This document shows, piece by piece, positions 17,107 through 27,066 of a stretch of 56,573 nt of DNA. The DNA lies in the NCBI GenBank assembly GCA_019694165.1, contig JAIBCL010000041.1, positions 1 through 56,573 on the forward strand, in the 5' to 3' direction. Source of the DNA: Verrucomicrobiaceae bacterium. GTDB lineage: Bacteria > Verrucomicrobiota > Verrucomicrobiia > Verrucomicrobiales > Verrucomicrobiaceae. The position numbers were made by a program, and so were the translations under genes. Below the pieces are notes generated by a model. The model did no database searches and was not told where the DNA came from. It saw nothing but the letters and a program-made list of their open reading frames with translations. Every line of letters begins with the position of its first letter. Within the stretch, counting starts at the first letter, position 1.

Positions 17107-18069
17107 TCACTTCAACGGCACGCTCCACAGATGACCGCCGGAGGTGATGAACAGCGCCTTCCTGTCCGCTCCACCAAGGGCACAGTTGGTTGCTTCATCG
17201 GGTGCGGTCGGAATGAAATCGATGAGCTTGCCGTGTGGCGAGAGGATGTAGCAACCGGCCCTGAAGCGCGTGGTCTCGAACTCGTTGGCTTTGTTGAGTC
17301 CGCCCGCCACGTAGAGGCGGCCCGCTGCATCCATCTTCATGCCATCGGGACCACGGCTGTCTTTCCAGTCAAAGATCACTTTGCGAGTGCCTGGCTTCAC
17401 GCCGCCATTTTCGCCCAAGGTGAAACGCAGCAGTCTCCGCGAGCCGCCGTGGTTGTTGTTATTGTTGTCGCAGATGTAAAGGTAGCGGTCGTCGGGCGAG
17501 ATGAGGATGCCGTTGGGTCGTTCGACATCGCCGGGGCCGAGGATGAGGGTGACCTTGCCTGGAGCATCGATGCGATAGACTCCTTCGATTAACCTGGGGC
17601 AGAATGGATTGATATCCCTTGTGTCTCGAATCTCCATCCCATCCCTCGGGCCATAGCGCGGATCGGTGAAGTAGATGCGCCCCTTCGAATCGATGCACAG
17701 ATCATTGGGCGAGTTGAAGCGCTTTCCCTTGTAGCGATCCGCCAGCACGGTGATGCGGCCGTCTTTATCCGTGCGCGTGACGCGGCGCAAACCGGACTCA
17801 CAGGCGATGAGGTGACCTTCTCGATCGAAGAGCAAGCCGTTCGAGGCGTTGTTGCGAAAGACCGTAGTGCGGCCATCTGGTCCCATGCGATTGATGTGCT
17901 TGCCGTCGGTGAAGTAGAGCGAGCCATCCCTCCAAGCCGGCCCTTCTCCCGCGCCGATCTTCCCGTGATCCTTCGGCTTTGCGCCGGGGGCGACGGGGGA
18001 TTGCATGGTGGAGCAGGCCGCCAGCGTAAAGGCGGCGGTAACGATGAGGGAGTGATGGAGCATGGTCAT
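17107..18069 (-). CDS. SMP-30/gluconolactonase-type lipoprotein, 320 aa
   Basis: Six-bladed beta-propeller lactonase, likely opening sugar lactones in the periplasm. A lipobox LAAC lies near residue 19, so it is probably a lipoprotein. Family signatures are GEGPAWRDGSLYFTD, the metal-site FNSPNDLCIDSKGRIYFTDPRYG, PNGILISPDDRYLYICDN and GPDGMKMDAAGRLYV. Start may be the second ATG (MLHH). It lies 5 bp after the cytochrome gene at 18075, so the two are co-transcribed. Confidence 0.9.
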   Translation of the reverse strand: MTMLHHSLIVTAAFTLAACSTMQSPVAPGAKPKDHGKIGAGEGPAWRDGSLYFTDGKHINRMGPDGRTTVFRNNASNGLLFDREGHLIACESGLRRVTRTDKDGRITVLADRYKGKRFNSPNDLCIDSKGRIYFTDPRYGPRDGMEIRDTRDINPFCPRLIEGVYRIDAPGKVTLILGPGDVERPNGILISPDDRYLYICDNNNNNHGGSRRLLRFTLGENGGVKPGTRKVIFDWKDSRGPDGMKMDAAGRLYVAGGLNKANEFETTRFRAGCYILSPHGKLIDFIPTAPDEATNCALGGADRKALFITSGGHLWSVPLK

Positions 18070-18074
18070 GGCGG

Positions 18075-20717
18075 TTACTTCAACGACTTGATATAGAGGA
18101 TCAACGACTCAAGCTGCGAATCGCTCACGACGCCGGCATAGCTCGGCATCGCATACTCGCTGCGAGTGTAATCGACGTGACGCTTCGCGGAGGGATTGAG
18201 GATCGACTCGCGGATGTAGGCTTCGTCGGCGACGCACGAGCCTTTCTTTTTCTTCTCGTCGAGGTAGTCTCGTGTGGTGCCGAACAGGCCCTTCCACTTC
18301 GGGCCGATATGAAACAAGTCCTTGTCCTTCACCGAGTGGCAGGCCACGCAGCCGAGCATCTGCGACGCACGTTGCCCCTCTTCGATTGAGACGGGTCCCT
18401 TGGTCTGAGCGGCGGCAACGCGTGGCGTGAGATCGACGTTGAGTTTGCCAAAGCCTTCATTCTCGCTGTCGAAGGGCACGAGTTCATACGGCGTCGTGTA
18501 AGCGTTGTCAGCGACGGTGATGCCGTCGGCGCTGGCGATGGACCAGCCGATGCGGAGTTGCATCACGGGCTTCATACCGGGCACGCCGATGAAGACGCTT
18601 TTGCCGTCCTGACCGAGGTAAGCGCTGCTCGGCGTGAGCCAGTCGATGCCCGTGCCGCCGTCGGCTTTGTATTGCGCGCTGCCATAAGTATAGGCGCGCT
18701 TGTAGCCCCAGGTGGCGAGCGAGTAGCTGGAGGGATCAGCGGCCTTCTTCGGATCAAGCGCCACGTCGAAGCGCAGCAGCACGCCTTTGTCCGTCGGCAC
18801 GATTTCGCGCGGTGTGAGCGATGGCGCGCCGGTGTAGCGCACGCGGCAGAGACCGGCGAGGGTATCGAGCGTGTTGCCCCAGCCGATGACCTGGAAACCA
18901 GCGAGATAGACGAAGCCGTCGATCGGATTCACACTGCCATTGAGCGGCGGGAAATCGAAGTCGCTGGTGAGGCTCATCACGCTCGCCTGCGGACGCTTGG
19001 CGCGGTCGTTGAAGATGATCCGCAGCAACTCGGGCTTGTTGAACGAGACCTCGACCATCTGATCGTTCAGCGGTCCCATCTTTGCATCGAAGAGCCAGAT
19101 CTGTGACATCGCGGACGAGATGACGGCGTGCGGCGCCCAGGTGAGCGGCTCGGCGATGGGCGCGGGATATTTTTCCTTCGGCAGCTTGTCGCTGAGGAAG
19201 CCGTAGAACTGATGATCGCGCACGATGTGCAAAGGTGTGCTCGGGATGTATTGCCCTTCCTGATCGCTCGATGTGACGAGGCCGGTGCGCAGGTTCACGC
19301 CGATGCTGGGCTGGCGGAAGCCGTAGCCGAGCACGGTCGAGGTTTTGCCGTCGGCGGAGATGCGCAACACACTGCCGTTGTGCTTGCCAATCGTTGTAGC
19401 CTCTTGTCCGCCTTTCGCGATGACAAACTCGCCGTTTGGGGATAGTCGCAGTGTGCTGGGGAACTCGCGCATGTCGGCGGTTTGCGCGAAGCAGTTGGCG
19501 AACAACTCATGCACGTCAGCCTCGCCATCGTTGTTGGTGTCGCGGAGCTTCCAGATGCCGTTGCGATCAAAGACGAACAACTCGCCATCGCGGATGGCGC
19601 AGGTCATTGGCTCGTGCAGGCCGGAGGCGAAGCGCTTCCATTTCACGGGGCCGTTCGGTTCGTTCAGGCCGCGGATCATCCACACATCGCCATCGACGGT
19701 GACGCCAACGCCGGTGCCGTCCTTGAAGAACTGAATGTCCGCGATGCGCACCGCGCGCTTCCACGGGTTGTCGTCGGGCAGGTCGATGTGATCGACGACA
19801 TACGCGTTCTTCGCGGTCGAGGGCTTGATCTTCGACACCGACTCCTGGGGCCAGCGAACACTCGGAGCTTCGGTGGGAATCTCGCGAGGCTTGATCGACG
19901 GCGCAGCGTGTTCGTCGCAGAGCGAAACACAAAACGATACCGCCTTCTCATGCGCTGGCACGCGGACGATCCACAGCGTGTCGTCGTGCTGAAGCTCCGC
20001 TGCGCCGGTGACCGTGACACCCGCTTCGACCTCTTGCGATGGGCCATTCATCTTGGCTCCGACAACCAGCAGCAGGTTCTTCGTCGATGGACTCACACTC
20101 ACATGACGCTCCACCACGGCGCGACCGTCATGCTCCGATGCCAGCCATTGCTCGCGCACGTCCGCACCGCTGGCTGAGTATTCGAGCACCACGCCGCCTT
20201 TGACGAGTCGCACAGCTTTGAATCGACCAATGCTCTCGCTCACCGGACCACGCCCGACTTCCTCCGCGCTCGGCGCAGGCTCGCGCGGATCATCCATCGA
20301 CACGCGCTCGCCACTTTGCCATCCAGGGAAGATGCCGTTGCCGATCCAGAACTTTCCATCCGGTTCTGGTGCAGGGAACTGACCGCCGGGAGTCTTGCGT
20401 CCAGCATCCAAATAGGAACCCTGCGCGAGTTCCTTGTCCGTCACACCTTTGCCACGCCACACAGCGGAGACGCGCAACAGATCGGTGTCGAAGCAGGCCC
20501 AGCACCCGTGATCGAGTTTCAGGATGATGCCTCGTGGCGTGAGATTGTTTTTGCCGACACCTTCGCGACGCGCGTCGAGGATCGACGAGTAGAACGGGAA
20601 ATCGGGTTCCACCCACGCGGCCCAGGGCTGCGGTGGATAGACGTTCTTCTTCGACGGATCGGCGGCGAGCGCGATGGATTGAACGAGGGTGATGAGAGTC
20701 AGCAGTCGGGTGAGCAT
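18075..20717 (-). CDS. DUF6797-like periplasmic protein with C-terminal c-type heme domain, 880 aa
   Basis: Signal peptide (residues 1-18) leads into a PVC-specific N-terminal region (YPPQPWAAWVEPDFPFYSS, RGIILKLDHGCWACFDTDLLR). The middle looks like a propeller dehydrogenase region (MTCAIRDGELFVFDRNGIWKL, GYGFRQPSIGVNL). The C-terminal domain is a monoheme cytochrome c: CVACH at 790-794 and AMPSYAG with likely axial Met near 857. It probably oxidises a sugar derivative and passes electrons to the cytochrome. It is followed by the SMP-30 lactonase gene, consistent with an oxidation-then-lactone-hydrolysis pair (inference). Confidence 0.85.
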   Translation of the reverse strand: MLTRLLTLITLVQSIALAADPSKKNVYPPQPWAAWVEPDFPFYSSILDARREGVGKNNLTPRGIILKLDHGCWACFDTDLLRVSAVWRGKGVTDKELAQGSYLDAGRKTPGGQFPAPEPDGKFWIGNGIFPGWQSGERVSMDDPREPAPSAEEVGRGPVSESIGRFKAVRLVKGGVVLEYSASGADVREQWLASEHDGRAVVERHVSVSPSTKNLLLVVGAKMNGPSQEVEAGVTVTGAAELQHDDTLWIVRVPAHEKAVSFCVSLCDEHAAPSIKPREIPTEAPSVRWPQESVSKIKPSTAKNAYVVDHIDLPDDNPWKRAVRIADIQFFKDGTGVGVTVDGDVWMIRGLNEPNGPVKWKRFASGLHEPMTCAIRDGELFVFDRNGIWKLRDTNNDGEADVHELFANCFAQTADMREFPSTLRLSPNGEFVIAKGGQEATTIGKHNGSVLRISADGKTSTVLGYGFRQPSIGVNLRTGLVTSSDQEGQYIPSTPLHIVRDHQFYGFLSDKLPKEKYPAPIAEPLTWAPHAVISSAMSQIWLFDAKMGPLNDQMVEVSFNKPELLRIIFNDRAKRPQASVMSLTSDFDFPPLNGSVNPIDGFVYLAGFQVIGWGNTLDTLAGLCRVRYTGAPSLTPREIVPTDKGVLLRFDVALDPKKAADPSSYSLATWGYKRAYTYGSAQYKADGGTGIDWLTPSSAYLGQDGKSVFIGVPGMKPVMQLRIGWSIASADGITVADNAYTTPYELVPFDSENEGFGKLNVDLTPRVAAAQTKGPVSIEEGQRASQMLGCVACHSVKDKDLFHIGPKWKGLFGTTRDYLDEKKKKGSCVADEAYIRESILNPSAKRHVDYTRSEYAMPSYAGVVSDSQLESLILYIKSLK

Positions 20718-20941
20718 GTTCGCAACGATGAACGGACTCTGGAGGCGCGCCTAACGAACTTTTGATCGCCATTATGAAGCCGGCGTGATCGGTCGTGAAT
20801 CGACAGAGCGCCATGTGGCCGGGACATTGGCAATGGACCATGGCGCAACGGACATCGAGGTTTTGCGCCCTTCCATTTCATCTTTGTCCCGGTGACGCGA
20901 GGACAGGGATGCAGCCACCGGGTGTACAAGGTGTTTCCTGC

Positions 20942-23917
20942 TCAGTCGAAGTACAAAAATTCGTTAGCGTTGACGAGCATCCGGCAGAGCGAAAAGAGGC
21001 CTTGCCCGGTGACGAGCGTGGTCGCGGCGTCAAGTTCATCAGCGGTGGGTGCACGCTGGAATGCAAGAGCGAAGGCGCGGCGGATCGAAGCTTCGCGGGA
21101 ACTGGTTTCACCCTCGATCCGCGTGGCGAGAAAACGCGCCTGCTGAAGCATGAACTCGTTGTTGCTCAGGGCGAGCGCCTGGAGCGCCGTCGTCGTCTGC
21201 ACGCGTGAGGGTGTGAGGTTGGCCGGGTTCGGACAATCGAGCGTGGCCATGAACTGATGCGGCGTGGTGCGCACGACGAAGCGGTAGATGCTGCGCCGCC
21301 ATAGCTCCGGTTTGTCCGGCGTCGTGTAGTCGTAGATCGGCGCGTAGGCTTCGGTGTAGTTGAAATCGCGATAGCCGGGACCACCTCGCATGAGGTTCAG
21401 CTTCCCGCTTGCCGCGAGCACCGCGTCGTGCAGGGACTCGGCATCGAGCCGGCGCGGGTTTTGCCGCCAGAGCAATCGATTCGATGAATCGATCTCCATG
21501 CTCCGTGCCCCATGCCCCGTGCTTTCCTGCCGATACGCCGCGCTTGTCAGGACGAGCTTGTGCAAGTACTTGAGCGACCAGCCGCTCTTCAACAATTCGT
21601 TGGCCAGCCAGTCGAGCAATTCAGGATGCGACGGCTTGTCGCCGCCAAGGCCGAAGTCGCTGGGCGTCGTGACGATGCCCTGGCCGAAGTGATGATGCCA
21701 CAATCGGTTCACGATGACGCGACGCGTGAGCGGATTGTCGGGATGCGTGATCCAGTTTGCCAGGGCGAGGCGGCGCCGGCCTTCGGGCGTGTCGTTCGTG
21801 CCAAACGAAACAGATGCGTGCTTCGCCCAGGAGAAGGTGGCGGGCGTCACTTCGGTCGTCTCGTCCTCGGCATTGCCGCGGCGCTGCACCTTCACTACGG
21901 GCGGCTTCGGCTCGGTGATGATCGCATACACCTTCGATACCTCGGCGATGGCTTTTAGTTCCGTCTCTAGCTTCGCGACCTTGGCGCGGAGTTCCTTGGC
22001 TCGTGCTTGATTCGCGCTGGCGAGTTTTGTCTCGGCTACCTCAGGCGACAGCCTTGCATTGCCGATGAACAGCAGATCGCTGCTGATGCCATCGCCGCCA
22101 TCGGTGGCGATGAGCGTGAGCGTCTTCGCCTTCGGCGCGATGGCCACATCGAGCAGCGCGGACTCGTCTTTGCGCAGCTTGAGCTTCTGAAACTTCAGCT
22201 CGGCATCGACATACACGGAGATGTCCGCGCGCGTGGCCGCAGCACCCTCCGCCGCACCAAAACCAACCACGCCGGTCAATCGCAGGGCGGCCAGGCCGTT
22301 CGCCTTGCGTATCTTGTCCAAGTCAAACGTCACGCCCGCATTCGCGTGCAGGCCGAGGATGCTGTGGCCTTTCGTCGAGTAGTCCACGCCGTTGATCGTT
22401 GTGTTGCGCTGTGCATTGAGCGGCCCGTTGCGGATCGCATCCCAAGCGTGCGCGCTGGTGGCTGGCACGCCTTTGACTTCCTGCTTGTAGGCCACGGACA
22501 CGGGCGTGCGACCATCGGGAACGAAGACCCATTGCACGAAGCCATTCGCTTTCGTGTCGTCGGACCAGTTGATCTTCTGCAATCGATTCGCCTGGATGTC
22601 ACGATGGTAGCTCAGCTTCTCGGTCGTGACATTGCCCGTGCGCAAGTCGATGCCGCGACCTTTCACGCCGGAGCCGTGGCCGTCGCCTCCGCCGATCATG
22701 TCGGCGAGATCGAGCCCTTCGCCGGTGAGTCGTGCGAGTTCGGAGCGCACCGCCGTGATCTCGCGTGTGAGCTTTGCCTTGGCCTCGGCGACATGCCTGG
22801 CCTGAGAGTCGCTCACGTCGCGCTCGCCACGTTTCACGCCCGCGAAGACCGACCACAGGCTGTAGTACTCCTGCTGCGTGATGGGATCGAGCTTGTGGTC
22901 ATGGCAGCGCGCGCAGTTGATGGTGACGCCCATCGTGCTCGTGATCACCTGGGTGACCATGTCGTCGAGATCACCGGCGCGAGCGGCACGCTTCAGCATC
23001 GGGCTCTTCGTCTCCTGCTGACCGACGAAATCCCACGGCCCTGCCGCGAGGAAGCCCGTCGCGATGACCGACTGCGGCTCGTTCGGTGCGATCACATCTC
23101 CGGCGATCTGCTCGCGGACGAACTGGTCGTATGGCTTGTCAGCGTTGAGCGAGTCGATGACGTAGTCTCGATAGCGCCACGCATTAGGCCGCAACTGATC
23201 GCGCTCGAAGCCGTGCGTGTCCGCGTAATGTGCGATGTCCAGCCAGTGCCGCGCCCAGCGTTCGCCGTAGTGAGGCGACGCGAGCAGTTCATCGACGAGC
23301 TTCTGGTAAGCATTCGGATCGCGATCCCGCACAAACTGCTCCACACGCTCCGGCGCAGGCGGCAGGCCATGCAGATCAAAGCTGAGCCGTCGGATCAGGG
23401 TGCGACGATCTGCCTCCGGCGACATCGCGAGACCTTTCTCCGCGAGCTTGGCCCGGATGAACGAATCGATTGACGAGTCACTCGAAAAGTCCGTCCGCAC
23501 CGGCTGCACCGACCAATGCTGTTTCCGTGTATCCACGAGAGCGGCCCGGTCTGCTTCAGATTCCTGCCACACGGCCCCGGCTTCGATCCACGATCGCACT
23601 ACCGCGATCTGGTCTCGCGTCAGCGCGGCACCCTTCGGCGGCATGCGCTCGTCGCCATCCGCGCTCGCGATGCGCAGAAAGAGAGGGGAGTCCTCCGGCT
23701 TGCCCGCGATGATCGCCGCGCCGTTGTGGCCGCCTTTGAATGCAAACACCTTTGCATCCAGCCGCAGTTCGCCCTTTTGCTTGTCTTTGCCGTGACACTC
23801 CACGCAGCGTTCACGCAGCAGAGGCCGGACCTGTGTCTCAAAGACATCTTTTGCCGCCGTGTTCGGGCCGCCGCCCCAAGACATGGTAAGCAAGGAGCAG
23901 ACAAGAACGGCTTTCAT
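20942..23917 (-). CDS. PSD1/DUF1549-DUF1553 cytochrome-c-domain protein, 991 aa
   Basis: Large exported PVC-type protein. The start is taken at ATG 23917 (MKAVLVCSLLTMSWGGG), a signal peptide; a longer frame to 24187 reads through a dispersed repeat and is rejected. N-terminal planctomycete-type cytochrome c: C38-V-E-C41-H42, then LRLDAKVFAFKGG. DUF1549 follows (DSFIRAKLAEKGL, RRLSFDLHGLPP, YGERWARHWLDIAHYADTHG), then NCARCHDHKLDPI, a second CxxCH. DUF1553 is at the C-terminus (PLTRRVIVNRLWHHHFGQGIV, PSHPELLDWLANELLKSGWS). Such proteins are usually paired with a DUF1501 gene; here one starts divergently at 24364. Function is unproven; a redox or binding role in polysaccharide degradation is often proposed. 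Confidence 0.92.
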   Translation of the reverse strand: MKAVLVCSLLTMSWGGGPNTAAKDVFETQVRPLLRERCVECHGKDKQKGELRLDAKVFAFKGGHNGAAIIAGKPEDSPLFLRIASADGDERMPPKGAALTRDQIAVVRSWIEAGAVWQESEADRAALVDTRKQHWSVQPVRTDFSSDSSIDSFIRAKLAEKGLAMSPEADRRTLIRRLSFDLHGLPPAPERVEQFVRDRDPNAYQKLVDELLASPHYGERWARHWLDIAHYADTHGFERDQLRPNAWRYRDYVIDSLNADKPYDQFVREQIAGDVIAPNEPQSVIATGFLAAGPWDFVGQQETKSPMLKRAARAGDLDDMVTQVITSTMGVTINCARCHDHKLDPITQQEYYSLWSVFAGVKRGERDVSDSQARHVAEAKAKLTREITAVRSELARLTGEGLDLADMIGGGDGHGSGVKGRGIDLRTGNVTTEKLSYHRDIQANRLQKINWSDDTKANGFVQWVFVPDGRTPVSVAYKQEVKGVPATSAHAWDAIRNGPLNAQRNTTINGVDYSTKGHSILGLHANAGVTFDLDKIRKANGLAALRLTGVVGFGAAEGAAATRADISVYVDAELKFQKLKLRKDESALLDVAIAPKAKTLTLIATDGGDGISSDLLFIGNARLSPEVAETKLASANQARAKELRAKVAKLETELKAIAEVSKVYAIITEPKPPVVKVQRRGNAEDETTEVTPATFSWAKHASVSFGTNDTPEGRRRLALANWITHPDNPLTRRVIVNRLWHHHFGQGIVTTPSDFGLGGDKPSHPELLDWLANELLKSGWSLKYLHKLVLTSAAYRQESTGHGARSMEIDSSNRLLWRQNPRRLDAESLHDAVLAASGKLNLMRGGPGYRDFNYTEAYAPIYDYTTPDKPELWRRSIYRFVVRTTPHQFMATLDCPNPANLTPSRVQTTTALQALALSNNEFMLQQARFLATRIEGETSSREASIRRAFALAFQRAPTADELDAATTLVTGQGLFSLCRMLVNANEFLYFD

Positions 23918-24118
23918 GGGGCGTCTGGCGTGTCTCCGCTGTATCGCGGGCAGATCAAAGTGTCCCCGCGCAAGCCCGGCAGGCTTCCCACAGGCCGTCT
24001 CCACATGCGACGGCGGACGCGTGATGGTAGTGAACCGCATGTCGGCCCGCTGATACGGTGATCCCGCCGCGCTCGCAAACGGTTCCTGCGAAAGCGCCGG
24101 TCGGGGCCAGGGCTCGCG

Positions 24119-24253
24119 CATGAATTGCTTCTGAGTGAATTCCCACGGATTCAGCACGACCACGGATTGGACTTCTTCTGAACCCATCTGTGGAATCCTG
24201 AATCGGGCAAATCACAGATTTGAGGCTTTCGCTTTCGGTTCATGCGTAAGCCC
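24119..24253. repeat. Dispersed ~135-bp repeat, copy 1
   Basis: Matches 32541-32681 over its full length, from CATGAATTGCTTCTG to CTTTCGGTTCATG, with few substitutions and a small gap after ATCCTGAATC. It lies between the divergent PSD1 and DUF1501 genes. On the minus strand it contains an ORF start MGSEEVQSVVVLNPWEF that runs on without a conserved end. Confidence 0.85.
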
Positions 24254-24363
24254 TGGGTCGGGGCGGCGACCGCGCGCAGGTCTGCCCGCCGCCCCAAAAA
24301 TGCCATGCTGCTACTTTTCCGCTGTGCATTGCACGCTCGCGCGTTGGTACGCGTATTGCTTGC

Positions 24364-25809
24364 GTGACTTCATTTCCGTTCACCCGCCGTCATTTTCTCT
24401 CCGGTGCCCATGGCATGGGCGCCATCGCGCTCGCGACGCTGCTGCGTGAGCAGGGTGTGCTGGCAAACACCGAGCTGGCCGGCGGTCCGAAGCATTTTGA
24501 CCTGACGCCGAAGCCCTCGCACGGATTTGGCCGCGCAAAGGCGATGATCTCGATGTTCATGCAGGGCGGGCCGAGCCACATCGACCTTTTCGAGCCGAAG
24601 CCGGAGCTGATGAAGCTCGACGGCAAGAATTTCCCTGGCGAGGTAAAGTATGACGATGCCGCCGGCGCCAGTCGCGAGGTGATGGGGCCGCAGTGGAAAT
24701 TCTCGAAGCATGGCCAGTGCGGCACGGAGATGAGCGAGCTGGTGCCGTTCATGGGATCCATCGCCGATGAGATGACGCTCATCCGCTCGATGCGCACCGG
24801 CGTGAACAATCACGGCCAGTCGATCTACTCGCTCATCAATGGCTCGATCACCGCCGGGCGGCCCACGCTCGGCAGTTGGATCACCTACGGCCTTGGCTCC
24901 GAAAACCAGGACCTGCCCGCTTACGTGGCGCTCACCGATCCGCGCGGGCTGCCGGTGCTCGGCGTGGATAATTTTTCCAACGGCTGGCTGCCATCGCTTT
25001 TTCAAGGGACGGTGATCCGGTCCAAGGAGCCGCGCATCCTGAACCTCGATCCACCGATGTCGCTCAAAGGCGAGGCGCAGGAGCGCTACCTGAATTTCGT
25101 GCAGCGTCTCAACAAGGACCATGCCGCCGCGCGCCCCGGCGAGACCGATCTCGATGCGCGCATCCAGAGCTTCGAACTCGCCGCCCGGATGCAGACCGCA
25201 GCGAAGGAAGCACTCGATATATCGAAGGAAAGCGCCGCCACGCTCAAGCTCTACGGCATCGACAAGCCGCCGACGGAGGAGTTTGGCAAGCGCTGCCTCA
25301 TCGCGCGCCGGCTCGTCGAGCGCGGTGTGCGATTCGTCTCCATTTTCACGGGCAATCAAACGTGGGATCACCATCAGTCCATCCTCACCAGCCTCCCGGC
25401 GGCGTGTCTGCAAGTCGATCAACCCGCCGCCGCGCTGGTGCTCGATCTCAAACAACGCGGCCTCCTCGACACGACTGTGGTGCACTGGGGCGGCGAGATG
25501 GGCCGCCTGCCGGTGATCCAAAACCGCTCCGGCGCGAAAGGCCGCGCGAGCGTTGGGCGCGACCACAACACGTACGGCTTCAGCATGTGGGTGGCCGGCG
25601 GCGGCTTCAAAGCAGGCTGCGCCCATGGCGCGACCGATGAATTCGGGCATCAGGCTGCTGAGAAGGTGGTGAACCACTACGACTACCACGCCACACTGCT
25701 CCACCTGTTCGGCCTTGATCCCAAAAAACTGAGCTACAAACGCAACGGCATCGATCAGATGCTCGTGGACAAACCGGAAGCGCGCGTGGTGACTGAACTG
25801 CTGGCGTGA
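24364..25809 (+). CDS. DUF1501 protein with Tat-type N-terminus, 481 aa
   Basis: Exported protein of the alkaline-phosphatase-like/sulfatase superfamily fold. The N-terminus TRRHFLSGAHGMGAIALATLL resembles a twin-arginine signal. Family blocks: AMISMFMQGGPSHIDLFEPKPELM, GVNNHGQSIYSLINGSITAGRPTLGSW, GVRFVSIFTGNQTWDHHQ, DTTVVHWGGEMGRLP, RDHNTYGFSMWVAGGG and DYHATLLHLFGLDPKKLSYK. Start taken as GTG 24364. It is divergent from the PSD1 gene at 20942-23917 and followed by an LLM monooxygenase gene 89 bp downstream. The substrate is unknown. Confidence 0.9.
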   Translation: MTSFPFTRRHFLSGAHGMGAIALATLLREQGVLANTELAGGPKHFDLTPKPSHGFGRAKAMISMFMQGGPSHIDLFEPKPELMKLDGKNFPGEVKYDDAAGASREVMGPQWKFSKHGQCGTEMSELVPFMGSIADEMTLIRSMRTGVNNHGQSIYSLINGSITAGRPTLGSWITYGLGSENQDLPAYVALTDPRGLPVLGVDNFSNGWLPSLFQGTVIRSKEPRILNLDPPMSLKGEAQERYLNFVQRLNKDHAAARPGETDLDARIQSFELAARMQTAAKEALDISKESAATLKLYGIDKPPTEEFGKRCLIARRLVERGVRFVSIFTGNQTWDHHQSILTSLPAACLQVDQPAAALVLDLKQRGLLDTTVVHWGGEMGRLPVIQNRSGAKGRASVGRDHNTYGFSMWVAGGGFKAGCAHGATDEFGHQAAEKVVNHYDYHATLLHLFGLDPKKLSYKRNGIDQMLVDKPEARVVTELLA

Positions 25810-25898
25810 GGGCGGGCAGGGGACGGCGGAGCGGCTCTTAATGGCGCAAGCACGCGCTGGCCGACTTCGTTTGGTCAACCTTCCACTCCACATATTCC

Positions 25899-27053
25899 AT
25901 GACCGCACCCGCCATCCGCACGCCTGACCGCAAAGTTGAAGTCGCCTGGTTCTCCGCCCTCTGTTCCGACGACTATGAATTCCTCGGCGTGCCAGACGGC
26001 CGCCTGCGGAGCAGCTACGAGCACTGCGGCGACATCGTGCGCAAGGCGGACGCACTCGGCTATCAAAACATCCTGCTGCCCTCCGGTTGGATAGCCGGAC
26101 AAGACGCGCTGAGCTTCGCCGCCGCCATGGCGCCGCAGGTGAAACAGATCAATCTCCTCGTGGCCCTACGCATGGGCGAGGTGTGGCCGCCCATGCTCGC
26201 CCGCGCGCTGGCCACCGTGGACCACATCGCGAAGGGCCGGATGTGCATCAACATCATCTCCTCCGACCTCCCCGGCATGAAGGAGAGCAACGAAGACCGC
26301 TACGAGCGCAGCAGCGAGATCATCCAGATTCTGCAAAAACTCTGGACCACCGACGGCCCGCTCGAGTGGAAGGGCCGGTATTACAACTTCAGCCTCCCCA
26401 ACTGCGAGCCTGCGAAGCCGTATCAGCAAAACGGCGGCCCGCTTCTCTACTTCGGCGGCATATCGCCCCTCGCCCAGGAACTGTGCGCGAAGCATTGCGA
26501 CGTCTTTCTCATGTGGCCCGAGACGGAAGACCGCCTCGCCGAGACCATGCGCGGCATGTCCGAGAAGGCCGCCGCGCATCACCGCAAGATCGACTTCGGC
26601 CTGCGCATCCACATGATCGTGCGCGAGACGGAAAAGAAAGCCCGCGCCGCCGCCGACCGGCTCATTTCCAAACTCGACCTCTCCAAAGGCCAGGAGATCA
26701 AAGACCGCTCACAGGACAGCAAGAGCCTCGGCGTGCTCCGGCAGGACGAACTGCGCGCCAAGGCCGGCGGCAGCCTCTACATCGAAGACCACCTGTGGTC
26801 CGGCGTGGGGCTTGCGCGCAGCGGCTGCGGCAGCGCGCTGGTGGGCGATCCCGACCAGATCGCCGCCAAGCTCAACCGCTACATCGACATGGGCATGCGC
26901 GCCTTCGTGCTCAGCGGCTACCCGCATGAGGATGAGTGCGAACTCTTTGCCAAATACGTGCTGCCGCAACTCAACACCGTGCGTCTCAACGAACTCCAAG
27001 CCCGCCTCGTCCCAAACCCCGCAACGCCGCTGACCACGGCGGAGCGGAGGTGA
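25899..27053 (+). CDS. LLM-class flavin-dependent monooxygenase (SsuD-like), 384 aa
   Basis: Bacterial-luciferase-like TIM barrel using reduced flavin, closest in pattern to alkanesulfonate monooxygenases that release sulfite from sulfonates. Visible blocks: VEVAWFSALCSDDYEFLG, ADALGYQNILLPSGW, INLLVALRMGEVWPPMLARA, GRMCINIISSD, EDRYERSSEIIQILQKLW, LLYFGGISPLAQELCAKHCDVFLMWPE and GDPDQIAAKLNRYIDMGMRAFVLSGYPHEDE. Length is normal. Its end is 13 bp from the converging beta-helix gene. No transporter or sulfur gene is adjacent, so the substrate is inferred only. Confidence 0.92.
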   Translation: MTAPAIRTPDRKVEVAWFSALCSDDYEFLGVPDGRLRSSYEHCGDIVRKADALGYQNILLPSGWIAGQDALSFAAAMAPQVKQINLLVALRMGEVWPPMLARALATVDHIAKGRMCINIISSDLPGMKESNEDRYERSSEIIQILQKLWTTDGPLEWKGRYYNFSLPNCEPAKPYQQNGGPLLYFGGISPLAQELCAKHCDVFLMWPETEDRLAETMRGMSEKAAAHHRKIDFGLRIHMIVRETEKKARAAADRLISKLDLSKGQEIKDRSQDSKSLGVLRQDELRAKAGGSLYIEDHLWSGVGLARSGCGSALVGDPDQIAAKLNRYIDMGMRAFVLSGYPHEDECELFAKYVLPQLNTVRLNELQARLVPNPATPLTTAERR

Positions 27054-27066
27054 CACCGCAGGGGAT

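Noticed and set aside
23918..24187. 90-residue N-terminal extension of the PSD1 protein
   Set aside because: It translates the dispersed repeat and hides the signal peptide starting at ATG 23917.
24370..26055. 561-aa minus-strand open frame opposite DUF1501
   Set aside because: Antisense shadow; the plus strand carries all DUF1501 blocks.
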